A stretch of 56,284 bases of DNA from an uncultured Prevotellaceae bacterium (GCA_937900485.1 CALCEL010000040.1:1-56284); one strand, 5' to 3'. Shown: positions 16,911-26,152, numbered from the stretch's first letter. The notes: generated from the sequence alone by a model not told the origin. A program made the numbers and translations.

Positions 16911-18203
16911 TTATTTCACTGTCAGCGTGCCGCCAGTGCTGGAGTCCGTCTTGAAGTTATATGCCTTTGTTGAACTGTCTGTGGAGTTGACGGTGATGGT
17001 GATCACTCCGTCAGTCTGTTTGAACTCCTTGTCAGCCTTCATACCGTAACATACAGTGTTGTCGGCGGTGTATGTCGCTCCTGACACTGTGATGTCTGCT
17101 GTCGTGCCGTTGAAGTAGAGATAACCTCCGTCGAGCACGGTGTCTGTTGTCTTGGTGGTTTTCTTGGCGCGTATGCCACGTGAGCCGTTACCAGTCACGT
17201 TCTCCGTGATCGTTCCGCCGTCGAAGTAAGCTGCGTACACGGCTCTAATGCCGTCGGAGATGTTGCCTGACACATTGGCTGTGATAGTGCCCCCGTTCAT
17301 GTAGATACATGAGTCAGCCTTAAGTCCCGCGCCGTCCTCTTGTGTCACGTTGAGAGTCAGTGTGCCTCCGTTGATGATGGCGCATCCGTAGTCATCACAG
17401 TCGATGCAGTCTGAGCCGGCGCCTGAAACGGTAATCGTGCCTCCGTTCATCTGGAAGTAGTTGTTCTCGTTGTTCACCTTACCCTTGCCGCAGTGTATGC
17501 CGTCGGAAGATGCCTTGAGGATGTTCACTGTGCCTGTGGATTTCTTGAACTGTATGTACTCCTTAGCGCATATAGCGTGCTTAGCGTTGCCCGTCACGTT
17601 GAGTGTGCCGGCGCCTTCGAACTCGATGTGTCCCTCTGTGTAGAGAGCGCCCTTAGAGCCGTTCGTGGCGGCGTCAGTGATGTTGTTCACCGTACCCTCC
17701 GTGATCACAATGGCGATACGCTTTCCGCACTCGATGTCGATAGGAGCCTTTGTCGACGTGCTGGTGAGAGTCAGTCCGTCGAGCGCCACTGTCATCTTAT
17801 ACTCTCCGTTGATGGTCAGTGAGCCGTTGTCGCTTGATCCGCTGACGTGATAGAGAATCTCGTCGGTGGTGTTCGCGCTGCTGATGGTGACGTTGGCGCC
17901 GCTCACCGATGAGGTCACTCCTTTGACGTATGACGGAATGGTCACGGTCGCCGTGGTGCCGCTGTATGTGATGTCCACCTTGTTGAACATCGGTTCAGTG
18001 AACGTGATGGAGTCGACGTCGTCGATGTCGAATTTCTTGTCTCCGAAATAAACCTTGTTCTGTGATGATGAGAACGTGATGTCCTCCGCCGTGCTCAGTG
18101 TCACGGCCGTGCTGTTGAAGTCATCGCACACATACAGTTTCTGCTGTGCCTTGGCGCACAGACATGCTGTGAGAGCGCATACGATGGTAAGTGTCTTTTT
18201 CAT
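16911..18203 (-). CDS. Secreted carbohydrate-binding domain protein (DUF4353-like)
   Basis: A 430-aa secreted protein. The ATG at 18203 gives a signal peptide (MKKTLTIVCALTACLCAKA); an upstream in-frame ATG at 18245 is less likely. After a short N-terminal domain ending in DIDDVDSITFTEP (a motif common in Prevotella surface proteins), residues 120-430 form a right-handed beta-solenoid with repeated MNGGTITV and INGGTLTL rungs, as in the DUF4353 carbohydrate-binding family. Typical landmarks are ECGKRIAIVITEGTVN and YTEGHIEFEGAGTLNV. In other phyla such proteins are encoded with VTC, DUF4956 and CotH proteins; here it is the last gene of an operon with VTC and DUF4956. Ligand unknown. A larger paralogue lies at 46119-48737. 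Confidence 0.8.
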   Translation of the reverse strand: MKKTLTIVCALTACLCAKAQQKLYVCDDFNSTAVTLSTAEDITFSSSQNKVYFGDKKFDIDDVDSITFTEPMFNKVDITYSGTTATVTIPSYVKGVTSSVSGANVTISSANTTDEILYHVSGSSDNGSLTINGEYKMTVALDGLTLTSTSTKAPIDIECGKRIAIVITEGTVNNITDAATNGSKGALYTEGHIEFEGAGTLNVTGNAKHAICAKEYIQFKKSTGTVNILKASSDGIHCGKGKVNNENNYFQMNGGTITVSGAGSDCIDCDDYGCAIINGGTLTLNVTQEDGAGLKADSCIYMNGGTITANVSGNISDGIRAVYAAYFDGGTITENVTGNGSRGIRAKKTTKTTDTVLDGGYLYFNGTTADITVSGATYTADNTVCYGMKADKEFKQTDGVITITVNSTDSSTKAYNFKTDSSTGGTLTVK

Positions 18204-18241
18204 CTTGTCACGTGTTATGGCAGCCGTCGGCCGCCAGGTGT

Positions 18242-18628
18242 TCACTCCACGATAATTTTCTTTCCGTCCACGATGTAGATGCCCTTAGGCAGGTTGTCCT
18301 TGCTGACGCTGAGCTTACGTCCTGTGAGGTCGTAGATGCCTTTGAACGCATTGCTCTGGCTCTCTTCCTTCACCTCGTCGATGCCCACAGACTCAGGAGT
18401 GGCGAAGAAGATTCTGTTGATGTCAGCTATCGCTGTGCTGCTTGTTGTGCCATCCTTGTATGTGAGCACCACATTGCCGTTCTCAAAAGTGAGTTTTCTC
18501 AGTTGTGTCACTGCCGCCATTGACTTGTTGGTAGTGCCGTCAACTGCGTCATAGTAAAGAGTGTAGTCCTCCGCCATTGCGGATACGCCGAGCATCAGAG
18601 CTGTGGCGAGTGATAATAACTTTTTCAT
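18242..18628 (-). CDS. Small secreted protein with sorting-like tail (128 aa)
   Basis: A 128-aa protein with a clear signal peptide ending near AMA-EDY. The middle (residues 40-78) has the pattern LRKLTFENGNVVLTYKDGT...IADINRIFF, a short strand-rich repeat common at the start of Prevotella surface proteins. The end, GIYDLTGRKL...LPKGIYIVDGKKIIVE, matches the general pattern of type IX secretion sorting domains (GxxVxxxxxxPxGIYIVxGKKxxV). There is almost no room for a cargo domain, so this is nearly a signal peptide plus a sorting tail. It is the fourth gene of the VTC operon, 7 nt after the DUF2490 gene and 38 nt before the DUF4353 gene. It may be a peptide cargo or an assembly partner; its function is unknown. 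Confidence 0.75.
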   Translation of the reverse strand: MKKLLSLATALMLGVSAMAEDYTLYYDAVDGTTNKSMAAVTQLRKLTFENGNVVLTYKDGTTSSTAIADINRIFFATPESVGIDEVKEESQSNAFKGIYDLTGRKLSVSKDNLPKGIYIVDGKKIIVE

Positions 18629-18635
18629 TTTTCAC

Positions 18636-19424
18636 TTAGAATTTTATGTTGTATCCTACGCCGATGATGTGTCCGTTAGGCTCATCGTCATCATCCTCCG
18701 TCTGGAAGCGGTAGAACACCTTGATTTTGTTTTGTTTGTTGAGTTTGATGTCAGTGCCAGCTGTCAGTTTCCATTTGTTGGCTGAGTAGTTCAAGCCGCA
18801 TCCGTAGTCGGCTGACAGATATGGCTCCAGCGGACAGTGTTTGATGTTGTAAGCCGCTGTGAGTCGTGAGCGCAGCACGAAACGGTCTTTTGGGTCTTTC
18901 GATGTGTACGATTTGATGTAATACTCGTCGTCATCGTTCAGTCTCCATTTAGCTCCAGTGGAGTCTACGGCCGCATAGTGGTTGTACTGTACTGTCTCTC
19001 TGAGTGAGAAGCTCCATCGTTTGTTCGGCTTGTACGTGCCGGCGACGCTGACGCTTGTCCTGTGTTTTGGACGCCAGTGTGTGAATGTCTCGTTATATCC
19101 TTTGACATCCACTCCGTTGTCCTCGTATTTCGTCTCTTTTGATCCAAGCTTTCTCTGGCGCATGTACTCCCATCCGGCTGTGGTCTTGAGAGTAAACTTT
19201 TTGTTGGAGTAGACTTTCCATCCAAACTCAGCTCCCAATCCCCATCGCTCCACGGAACTGCTGTTGTCCTGTGTGTAGAACGAGCCGTCGACGCAGAAGT
19301 CGAAGTTTTGTGTCAGTTTCTTCTCTGCTGCCACGCTGAGGTTGAGTCCGAAGTCGTCATCGGTGGCGTGTGCTGTACCAGTCACGATGAGCGCTGTGAG
19401 GATCGATAATAGCTTTTTGTTCAT
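18636..19424 (-). CDS. DUF2490-like outer-membrane beta-barrel protein
   Basis: A 262-aa protein with a signal peptide (MNKKLLSILTALIVTGTAHA) and alternating hydrophobic strands with aromatic ends: NLSVAAEKKLTQNFDFCVDG, LGAEFGWKVYSNKKFTLKT, WSFSLRETVQYNHY, FVLRSRLTAAYNI, KIKVFYRFQTE, and a final strand GHIIGVGYNIKF ending in Phe. This pattern and length fit the DUF2490 family of small outer-membrane barrels. A beta-barrel in an operon with a polyphosphate-polymerase-like enzyme and secreted binding proteins suggests a role in exporting or anchoring a product at the outer membrane; this is inference. It starts 35 nt after the DUF4956 gene. Confidence 0.75.
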   Translation of the reverse strand: MNKKLLSILTALIVTGTAHATDDDFGLNLSVAAEKKLTQNFDFCVDGSFYTQDNSSSVERWGLGAEFGWKVYSNKKFTLKTTAGWEYMRQRKLGSKETKYEDNGVDVKGYNETFTHWRPKHRTSVSVAGTYKPNKRWSFSLRETVQYNHYAAVDSTGAKWRLNDDDEYYIKSYTSKDPKDRFVLRSRLTAAYNIKHCPLEPYLSADYGCGLNYSANKWKLTAGTDIKLNKQNKIKVFYRFQTEDDDDEPNGHIIGVGYNIKF

Positions 19425-19459
19425 GTTGTTATTATGGTCGTAGCGTGTCGCTTTGGTTC

Positions 19460-20158
19460 TTACTGATATTCCTTTGGCATCTTCTTTATTGACTCGTCCT
19501 CCTCGTCAGTGTTGTAGTACACCTTGATGAGGGCCATGTCCTTGAGGAAGTCGATAGAGCCGATAGCCACGGATGTGATGTCCAGTCCAGTGCGTGTACG
19601 CAGGTCCTCGATGAGTTCCTCTCTCTTCTCTGGTTTGATAAGCTCTATCTTGTCGTATTTGATGTACTTTGATGAGAGGCTCTTGATGAGCATGTTAGCC
19701 TCTGCCATCCATACGCCGAACACGAAAATGGCGTCGGTGAGTATCAACTCGCCTATGGATGTCATGAGAGGACCGGCGAACTCAGGATGTTTTGGACTGA
19801 TGTCCGCAGCCCATGCCAATCCGTTGATCGCCGCGAGTGAGATGATGAGGAAGAGGTAGGTCATCTCTCGGATAGGCACAGACTCTGTGCGGTAACGCAT
19901 GATACAGAATATGGCAAAGAGTCCCATGGCTATACCAGTCTTGATCTTAGCGTCGCCCATCAAGTGTATGAGCATGAAGATACAGAAACCTACCAGTACG
20001 TAGGTGAAGAAGAAATCTTTGCGTCTCGCCTTCGGAAAATAGAAGCAGCGAGCGATGGTCATTGTGAAAACTGTGTTGATGATGAGTCGCAGTATAAGGT
20101 CAAGGATACGGCATGTGTCACTTGAGAGCACCGCGAGAAAGTCGTTAATAGCGTTCAT
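19460..20158 (-). CDS. DUF4956 membrane protein
   Basis: A 232-aa inner-membrane protein with about four hydrophobic segments in the first 150 residues (for example FTYVLVGFCIFMLIHLMGDAK and MGLFAIFCIMRYRTESVPIR). The soluble C-terminal domain (residues 155-232) contains YDKIELIKPEKREELIEDL and a strand-helix-strand ending DMALIKVYYNTDE. The RYRTxxVPIREMTYLF block is the signature of DUF4956. These proteins are commonly encoded next to VTC-domain polyphosphate polymerases in bacteria, as here (73 nt after it). They are suspected to act in transport or regulation of the polymer, but the function is not established. Confidence 0.85.
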   Translation of the reverse strand: MNAINDFLAVLSSDTCRILDLILRLIINTVFTMTIARCFYFPKARRKDFFFTYVLVGFCIFMLIHLMGDAKIKTGIAMGLFAIFCIMRYRTESVPIREMTYLFLIISLAAINGLAWAADISPKHPEFAGPLMTSIGELILTDAIFVFGVWMAEANMLIKSLSSKYIKYDKIELIKPEKREELIEDLRTRTGLDITSVAIGSIDFLKDMALIKVYYNTDEEDESIKKMPKEYQ

Positions 20159-20231
20159 AATCGTTATTGTGATGTTAGTTGTTTATTGTCTTTTAAAGAG
20201 TTGTCATTCGACAGTGTGACAGCGTGAAGAC

Positions 20232-21026
20232 TTACAGGGCTATCTTGATGAATTTCCTTCCGTTAATCTTCTCTATATTTCTTAGTCTCTGCTTGAAGTT
20301 GTTGCGCTTGAGCGACGTGTCTGTCAGCGCCATGCCTATGCAGCACTTGCTGAACCCTGACACTGGCACGTGTATGTCTCTCAGCAGCTCGGTAATTGGT
20401 GAGTAGACATTGCCGTCTCTCTTCAGCTCGATGACCACCAGCTGGTCTGTGCCGTGCTCCATGCCCGTCTCCTTGTTGTCGAAACGTATGTTGAAGTCGA
20501 TGGTCAGACGCTCCGTCTTGCCGTAGTTCACCAGCGTGACTCGGTCGAAGTTGTTTTGTACCACCATGTTCAGCTTGCTAAGCGGGATGTTCGTCTTCTT
20601 GAGCACTAACTCCTCGGCTCCCTCGGTCTGTCTGAACTCCTCGAGTGACGGCACCTCGATACGTTTCTTCTTGGTTCGTCCGTGGTTGTTCTTGTTCTTG
20701 ACTTCTAGGAACGTAAGGTTGGAGGCCACGTAGGTTCGCACCCTCACCTTGCATCTGGAAGCCCTTTTGTTGTGGTGCATCAGATACATCTCATGGCCGG
20801 CTGTGTCGAAGTAAGTGGTGCAGTAAGGTATGATTCTGTTCCCTAAGGTCTCTTGCACGTAATACTTGTCCTGCACGAGTCTCAGCAACTCGATGAGCTG
20901 TTTCTTCGATGCGACGTACTTGGTGTCGAGTCTGTTCATAAGACGTATCCCGGACATTTCATCCAATGTTATCTGTTTCATGGAGAAAAGCAGTTCTGAT
21001 ATCTCATTGTCTAATTCTGCCATCAT
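20232..21026 (-). CDS. VTC-domain polyphosphate polymerase
   Basis: A 264-aa protein of the VTC family (triphosphate tunnel fold). Eukaryotic VTC4 makes polyphosphate from ATP inside such a tunnel. Basic and acidic tunnel residues are visible in order: RLDTKYVA near residue 32, CKVRVRTY near 90, FLEVKNK near 105, GRTKKKRIEV near 114, and VVIELKRDG near 200, which supplies a Glu and a Lys. The SPX domain of the yeast enzyme is absent, as usual in bacteria. It is the first gene of a minus-strand operon with DUF4956, DUF2490, a small secreted protein and DUF4353. The upstream region carries a -7-like TACATTTG (complement of 21058-21065) but no clear -33. The true bacterial product may be polyphosphate or another phosphorylated polymer. 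Confidence 0.85.
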   Translation of the reverse strand: MMAELDNEISELLFSMKQITLDEMSGIRLMNRLDTKYVASKKQLIELLRLVQDKYYVQETLGNRIIPYCTTYFDTAGHEMYLMHHNKRASRCKVRVRTYVASNLTFLEVKNKNNHGRTKKKRIEVPSLEEFRQTEGAEELVLKKTNIPLSKLNMVVQNNFDRVTLVNYGKTERLTIDFNIRFDNKETGMEHGTDQLVVIELKRDGNVYSPITELLRDIHVPVSGFSKCCIGMALTDTSLKRNNFKQRLRNIEKINGRKFIKIAL

Positions 21027-21146
21027 TTGGTTAGTCTAAACTGTTTCTATTGATTCGCAAATGTAATGTTAATTTTAATAAATCTATTATCCTCAACTGA
21101 AAAGTTTGATTTTTGCGGTCTTTTTTGGTTTAAAATGTGGAAAAAC

Positions 21147-21177
21147 TTTGTGGATATAATAAAAAGTCATAAATTTG
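21147..21177 (+). promoter_or_regulatory. Promoter of the rimP-nusA-infB cluster
   Basis: TTTG at 21147-21150, a 19-nt spacer, and TAAATTTG at 21170-21177: a full Bacteroidota consensus match. The leader to rimP is about 120 nt. CTGAAAAGTTT occurs on both sides of the promoter (21097 and 21199); its meaning is unclear. Confidence 0.65.
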
Positions 21178-21304
21178 TGGTCGAAAGATGAGAGGGGACT
21201 GAAAAGTTTCCTCTCTTTGTATATCTATAAGTGTAATTCGCCGCGTCTCGTACTTAGCTGACGCGGCCCGTAAAATCAGCATTTGAAAATCATAGCTACG
21301 ATTT

Positions 21305-21772
21305 ATGATTGACAGAAACAAGGTTAGGGAACTGGCTCAAGAGTGGCTCAACGGAAAAGAGTATTTCCTGGTTGACACCGCTGTTGACGAACAAAACAAG
21401 ATCACTGTGGAGATAGACCACAAGGACGGAGTATGGATTGAGGACTGCTGCGAACTCAGTAAGTTTATTGAGGAACACCTCGACCGTGAGGTGGAGGACT
21501 TTGAACTTGAGGTGGGATCTGCCGGCATTGGTCAACCGTTCAAGGTGGTTCAGCAGTATATCAACAGCATCGGCTACGACGTGGAGCTGCTTACGGCGGA
21601 CGGTGTGAAGATGGAGGGGTGCGTGAGGAACGCTGACGATGAAGGATTCACGGTGGTGGTCACTGAGAAACAAAAGGTGGAGGGTAAGAAACGTCCTCAG
21701 CTCGTGGATGTGGAGAAAAGGTTCGCCTACCAGGACGTGAAGTGGGTCAAGAGCATCATCGACTTCAAGTGA
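21305..21772 (+). CDS. rimP: Ribosome maturation factor RimP
   Basis: A 155-aa cytoplasmic protein needed for maturation of the 30S ribosomal subunit. The N-terminal alpha/beta domain shows VEIDHKDGVWIEDCCELSK, followed by the family-typical FELEVGSAGIGQPFKVVQQY, corresponding to EVSSPGxxRPL in other species. The C-terminal part is an Sm-like barrel (VELLTADGVKMEG to VKSIIDFK). Its position directly before nusA and infB is the classical bacterial order and supports the call. It has a good promoter upstream and is separated from nusA by 86 nt that contain a palindrome. Confidence 0.93.
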   Translation: MIDRNKVRELAQEWLNGKEYFLVDTAVDEQNKITVEIDHKDGVWIEDCCELSKFIEEHLDREVEDFELEVGSAGIGQPFKVVQQYINSIGYDVELLTADGVKMEGCVRNADDEGFTVVVTEKQKVEGKKRPQLVDVEKRFAYQDVKWVKSIIDFK

Positions 21773-21802
21773 TGTGATGACACGGTGACACAAGGACGCT
21801 GA

Positions 21803-21820
21803 ACGAGAGTCGACTCTCGT
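21803..21820. repeat. 18-bp perfect palindrome between rimP and nusA
   Basis: ACGAGAGTCGACTCTCGT is its own reverse complement. It lies 31 nt after the rimP stop and 38 nt before the nusA start. There is no U tract, so it is more likely a processing hairpin or a protein site than a terminator. Confidence 0.7.
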
Positions 21821-21858
21821 GCGGCCACATTGGTGTGAAAGAATTAATATAATATATA

Positions 21859-23121
21859 ATGGCAAAGAAAAAAGAAGAACAGATCAACTTGATAGACACC
21901 TTCAAGGACTTCAAGGAGACTAAGAACATCGACAAGACAACGCTTGTCAGTGTGTTGGAGGACTCGTTCCGCAGTGTGTTACAGAGAACTTTCGGATCAG
22001 ACGATAACTTCGACGTCATCGTCAACCCTGATAAGGGTGACTTCGAGATCTACCGTAACCGAACGGTTGTCGAGGACGGCGAGGTGGATAATGAGAATGC
22101 GGAGATAGCACTCTCTGAGGCTCGTAAGATTGATGAGAGCTACGAGGTCGGTGAGGAGGTCAGCGAGAAGGTTAACTTCGCGGACTTCGGACGACGTGCC
22201 ATACTGACTCTTCGTCAGACCATGGCGAGCAAGATTCTCGACTTGGAACATGACAACTTGTACAACAAATACCTTGACAAAGTCGGAACAATCATCAGCG
22301 CTGAGGTGTACCAGGTGTGGAAGCGTGAGACGCTGCTCCTCGACGACGAGGGTAACGAGCTGCTCCTGCCTAAGGCTGAGCAGATACCTGGCGACTTCTT
22401 CCGAAAGGGAGAGACGGCGCGCGCTATCGTGCTACGCGTGGACAACCAGAACAACAACCCGAAGATTATTCTTAGCCGTACCGCTCCTGAGTTCCTTCAG
22501 AAACTCTTGGAGAACGAGGTGCCTGAGATTAATGACGGACTCATCACAATACGCCGCATAGCCCGTATCCCTGGTGAGCGCGCTAAGATTGCGGTAGAGA
22601 GCTACAACGAGCGCATTGACCCGGTCGGAGCCTGTGTGGGTGTTAAGGGTAGCCGTATTCACGGCATTGTGCGTGAGTTGCACAACGAGAATATCGACGT
22701 CATCAACTACACGAGCAATATGAAACTGTTCATACAGCGCTCACTCAGCCCGGCACGTATTTCTTCTGTCGTGCTCGACGAGGAGAATAATAAGGCAGAG
22801 GTATACCTGCAGCCTGATCAGGTGTCACTTGCCATCGGTAAGAACGGACATAACATCAAACTCGCCAGCATGCTCACCGAGTATACTATCGACGTCTTCC
22901 GTGAGCTTGACGGTAATGAGCCGGCTGAGGAGGATATCTACCTCGATGAGTTCAAGGACGAAATCGAGCCATGGGTCATCGACGCGATAAAGAGCATAGG
23001 TCTTGAGACAGCGAAGAGTGTTCTCGACGCTCCGCGTGATATGCTTGTCGAGAAGGCTGACCTCGAGGAGAACACAGTGGACGATGTGCTTAACATCCTC
23101 CGTGCTGAGTTTGAGGAATAA
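21859..23121 (+). CDS. nusA: Transcription termination/antitermination factor NusA
   Basis: A 420-aa cytoplasmic factor that binds RNA polymerase and modulates pausing, termination and antitermination. Visible parts are an N-terminal polymerase-binding domain with NIDKTTLVSVLEDSFRSVL, an S1 domain (residues about 135-210, around GTIISAEVYQVWKRE), KH1 with PVGACVGVKGSRIHGIV near residue 255, and KH2 with SLAIGKNGHNIKLAS near 322. It then ends shortly after a helix-hairpin-like stretch (LETAKSVLDAPRDMLVEKAD). The acidic repeats of E. coli NusA are missing, as usual outside proteobacteria. It lies between rimP and infB. Confidence 0.95.
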   Translation: MAKKKEEQINLIDTFKDFKETKNIDKTTLVSVLEDSFRSVLQRTFGSDDNFDVIVNPDKGDFEIYRNRTVVEDGEVDNENAEIALSEARKIDESYEVGEEVSEKVNFADFGRRAILTLRQTMASKILDLEHDNLYNKYLDKVGTIISAEVYQVWKRETLLLDDEGNELLLPKAEQIPGDFFRKGETARAIVLRVDNQNNNPKIILSRTAPEFLQKLLENEVPEINDGLITIRRIARIPGERAKIAVESYNERIDPVGACVGVKGSRIHGIVRELHNENIDVINYTSNMKLFIQRSLSPARISSVVLDEENNKAEVYLQPDQVSLAIGKNGHNIKLASMLTEYTIDVFRELDGNEPAEEDIYLDEFKDEIEPWVIDAIKSIGLETAKSVLDAPRDMLVEKADLEENTVDDVLNILRAEFEE

Positions 23122-23251
23122 TCTCCCATGAACAGTGAGAGATGAGGGTCTGGAGTTAGAGACTTTTCTCCGGACATCTCATGGGGCCTAACTCCAACGG
23201 GCCGGAAAAAAGTCTGTTAAACCAGAATCCTATAATATTAATCGGAAAGAA

Positions 23252-26152
23252 ATGGCAGTTAGACTAAATAAAGCATTAAAAGAACTGAATGTGGGAATTA
23301 ACACCGTGGCTGAGTTCCTGCAGAAAAAGGGACAGGCTCTGGAAGACGCCAGCCCCAACGCTAAGATCACGGATGAGCAGTACAACTTGCTCATGAGTGC
23401 TTTCGGTGACGACAAAGATAAGCACGCTGAGATTCAGCAGACTATTCAGGCGCGAAAGGACAAGGAAAAACAAGAGGCTAAGGAACGCAAGGAGAAAGCC
23501 AAGAAGGAGAAGATGGAGAAGCAGGAGGTGTTCCGTCTCACGTCTGAGAAGAAAATACAGCAATTCAAGGTTGTCGGTAACATCAACGACAATAAGGATA
23601 AGGAGGAGAAGACTGCAGTACCTGTTGAGGCTAAGGTCGAGAAGACTGAGGTGAATGAGGTGGCTGTGAAGGTTGAGCCTGTTGCGGTAGACGCTGAGCC
23701 TGTGGCTGAGACGCGTGAGGACAAGGCTCCGGAAACTGTGAGTGAGCCTGTGAACGTCAGCCTGAAGGCAGAGGCTCCACAGCAGGTGGCAACGCCTGAG
23801 GTGGCAGAGACGACAGCCGACGACAAGACTGCCAAGAAGAGCCAGACTGAGGACAGACTGGAGGTGGACGAGAATGGAGTCTACCGTTTGTCTGCTCCTG
23901 ATGCTGGAGTACAGTTCAAGCAGGTCGGATTTATCGACTTGTCAAGTCTGAACTCTAAGACGCGTCCGGACCGCAAGAGCAAGGCTGAGCGTAAGAAGGA
24001 GCGTAACGAGAAGACTGCCGGAGCTGTGTCACAGAACGGTGAGAAGAAGAAACGTAACCGCATACGCAACGAGAAGGTGGATGTCGACGCTGCGGCTAAA
24101 CAGCAGGCACAGTCAGGCAAGAAAGGCAAGAATGGAGCGAACGGACAGAACGCTCAGCCTGGAGCAGCCAAGGGCAAGAATGTGCAGGACATGGCTCAGC
24201 AGGGACATGGCAAGAAGAATAAGAAGAATAAACCGCAGAAGCCAGTGGAGCTCAGCGAGGAGGAAGTAGCTAAGCAGGTTAAGGAGACACTCGCTCGACT
24301 CACCTCTAAGCAGGAGAAGAAAGGCGTGAAGTACCGCAAGGAGAAACGTGAGGCGGTACGTGAGCGTTTGAATGAAGAGGAGATGGCTGAGAATGCTGAG
24401 AGCAAGGTGCTTAAGCTCACCGAGTTCGTGACGGTCAGCGACCTCGCTACAATGATGGACGTGCCAGTCACTAAGGTCATCGGAACATGTATGACCATTG
24501 GCATGATGGTTAGCATCAACCAGCGTCTCGACGCAGAGACCATCAACATCGTGGCTGAGGAGTTCGGATTCACCACCAACTATGTCAGCGAGGAGGTGTC
24601 AAACGCCATCGTTGAGGAGGAGGACAGAGAGGAAGACCTCGAGCCGCGCGCCCCAATCATCACGGTGATGGGACACGTCGACCACGGTAAGACATCTCTG
24701 CTCGACTACATACGTAAGACAAATGTCATCGCGGGTGAGGCCGGCGGAATCACTCAGCATATCGGTGCTTACAACGTGAAGATGCAGTCTGGACGGCACA
24801 TCACGTTCCTCGATACTCCGGGTCATGAGGCGTTCACAGCCATGCGTGCTCGTGGTGCTCAGGTAACGGATATCGCCATCATCATCATCGCCGCCGATGA
24901 TGCCATAATGCCTCAGACCAAGGAGGCGATAGCGCACGCCCAGGCAGCTAACGTGCCGATGGTGTTCGCGATTAACAAGATTGATAAGCCGGGTGCCAAT
25001 CCAGACAAGATCAGGGAACAGCTCTCAGCTATGAATCTCCTAGTCGAGGAGTGGGGTGGTAAGTACCAGTGTCAGGAAATCAGTGCCAAGAAAGGTATCG
25101 GTGTCGAGGAGCTGATGGAGAAGGTGCTGCTGGAAGCCGAGATGCTCGAGCTCAAGGCGAACCCTAACCGTAAGGCTACCGGTTCAATCATCGAGTCAAC
25201 ACTCGACAAGGGTAGAGGATACGTGGCTACGGTGCTCGTCAGCAACGGTACACTGCATCAGGGTGACATCGTGCTCGCCGGAACGAACTACGGACGTATC
25301 AAGGCAATGTTCAACGAGCGCGGACAGCGCATACAGCAGGCTTTGCCTGCCGAGCCGGCTGTCATCCTCGGACTCAACGGCGCACCTACAGCAGGTGACA
25401 CGTTCCATGTGATGGAGACAGAGCAGGAGGCTCGTGAGATATGTAACAAGCGTGAGCAGCTCAAACGTGAGCAGGGTCTGCGTACACTCAAGCGTGTCGA
25501 CCTCAATGAGCTCGGACGCCGTATCGCTCTGGGTGACTTCAAGGAGCTTAACCTCGTGGTCAAGGGTGATGTGGATGGTTCTATCGAGGCATTGTCCGAC
25601 TCACTCATCAAGCTGTCTACAGAGAAGATACAGGTCAACGTCATACACAAGGCCGTGGGTGCGATTTCAGAGAGCGATGTGACACTCGCATCCGCTTCTG
25701 ATGCCATCATCATCGGTTTCCAGGTTCGTCCGTCTGTGGCTGCCCGTAAGCTCGCTGAGCAAGAGGGTGTTGACATACGTCTCTACTCCATCATCTACGA
25801 CTGTATCGAGCAGGTTAAGGACGCTATGGAGGGAATGCTCGCTCCAACACTCAAGGAGGAGAACACGGGACAGGCTGAGGTACGACAGGTGTATAAGATC
25901 ACCAAGGTGGGTACAGTTGCAGGTGCGTTCGTCACTGACGGTAAGATACACCGCTCAGACAAGATACGTGTCATTCGAGACGGCATCGTGGTACACACAG
26001 GTGAGATTCTCGCCCTCAAGCGTTTCAAGGATGACGTCAAGGAGGTGAGCCGTGATTTCGACTGCGGTATATCTATCGTCAACTACAACGACATTCGTGA
26101 GGGTGATATACTTGAGACATTCACTGAGGTTGAGGTGAAGACTAAGCTTTAA
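23252..26152 (+). CDS. infB: Translation initiation factor IF-2
   Basis: A 966-aa GTPase that places initiator tRNA on the ribosome. After a small N-terminal IF2 domain (VRLNKALKELNVGINTVAEF) comes a long Lys/Glu/Ala-rich linker (about 70-400). The second IF2_N-like domain is near 385-450. The G domain shows GHVDHGKTS (near 473), DTPGHEAF (near 521), NKID (near 574) and SAKKG (near 610), followed by domains II to IV with TLDKGRGYVATVLVSNGTL and RDFDCGISIVNYNDIREGD. The length is typical for Bacteroidota. It is preceded by 130 nt containing GGAGTTAG/CTAACTCC, which can pair, and followed by a hairpin-prone GC-rich gap before cvpA. Confidence 0.97.
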   Translation: MAVRLNKALKELNVGINTVAEFLQKKGQALEDASPNAKITDEQYNLLMSAFGDDKDKHAEIQQTIQARKDKEKQEAKERKEKAKKEKMEKQEVFRLTSEKKIQQFKVVGNINDNKDKEEKTAVPVEAKVEKTEVNEVAVKVEPVAVDAEPVAETREDKAPETVSEPVNVSLKAEAPQQVATPEVAETTADDKTAKKSQTEDRLEVDENGVYRLSAPDAGVQFKQVGFIDLSSLNSKTRPDRKSKAERKKERNEKTAGAVSQNGEKKKRNRIRNEKVDVDAAAKQQAQSGKKGKNGANGQNAQPGAAKGKNVQDMAQQGHGKKNKKNKPQKPVELSEEEVAKQVKETLARLTSKQEKKGVKYRKEKREAVRERLNEEEMAENAESKVLKLTEFVTVSDLATMMDVPVTKVIGTCMTIGMMVSINQRLDAETINIVAEEFGFTTNYVSEEVSNAIVEEEDREEDLEPRAPIITVMGHVDHGKTSLLDYIRKTNVIAGEAGGITQHIGAYNVKMQSGRHITFLDTPGHEAFTAMRARGAQVTDIAIIIIAADDAIMPQTKEAIAHAQAANVPMVFAINKIDKPGANPDKIREQLSAMNLLVEEWGGKYQCQEISAKKGIGVEELMEKVLLEAEMLELKANPNRKATGSIIESTLDKGRGYVATVLVSNGTLHQGDIVLAGTNYGRIKAMFNERGQRIQQALPAEPAVILGLNGAPTAGDTFHVMETEQEAREICNKREQLKREQGLRTLKRVDLNELGRRIALGDFKELNLVVKGDVDGSIEALSDSLIKLSTEKIQVNVIHKAVGAISESDVTLASASDAIIIGFQVRPSVAARKLAEQEGVDIRLYSIIYDCIEQVKDAMEGMLAPTLKEENTGQAEVRQVYKITKVGTVAGAFVTDGKIHRSDKIRVIRDGIVVHTGEILALKRFKDDVKEVSRDFDCGISIVNYNDIREGDILETFTEVEVKTKL

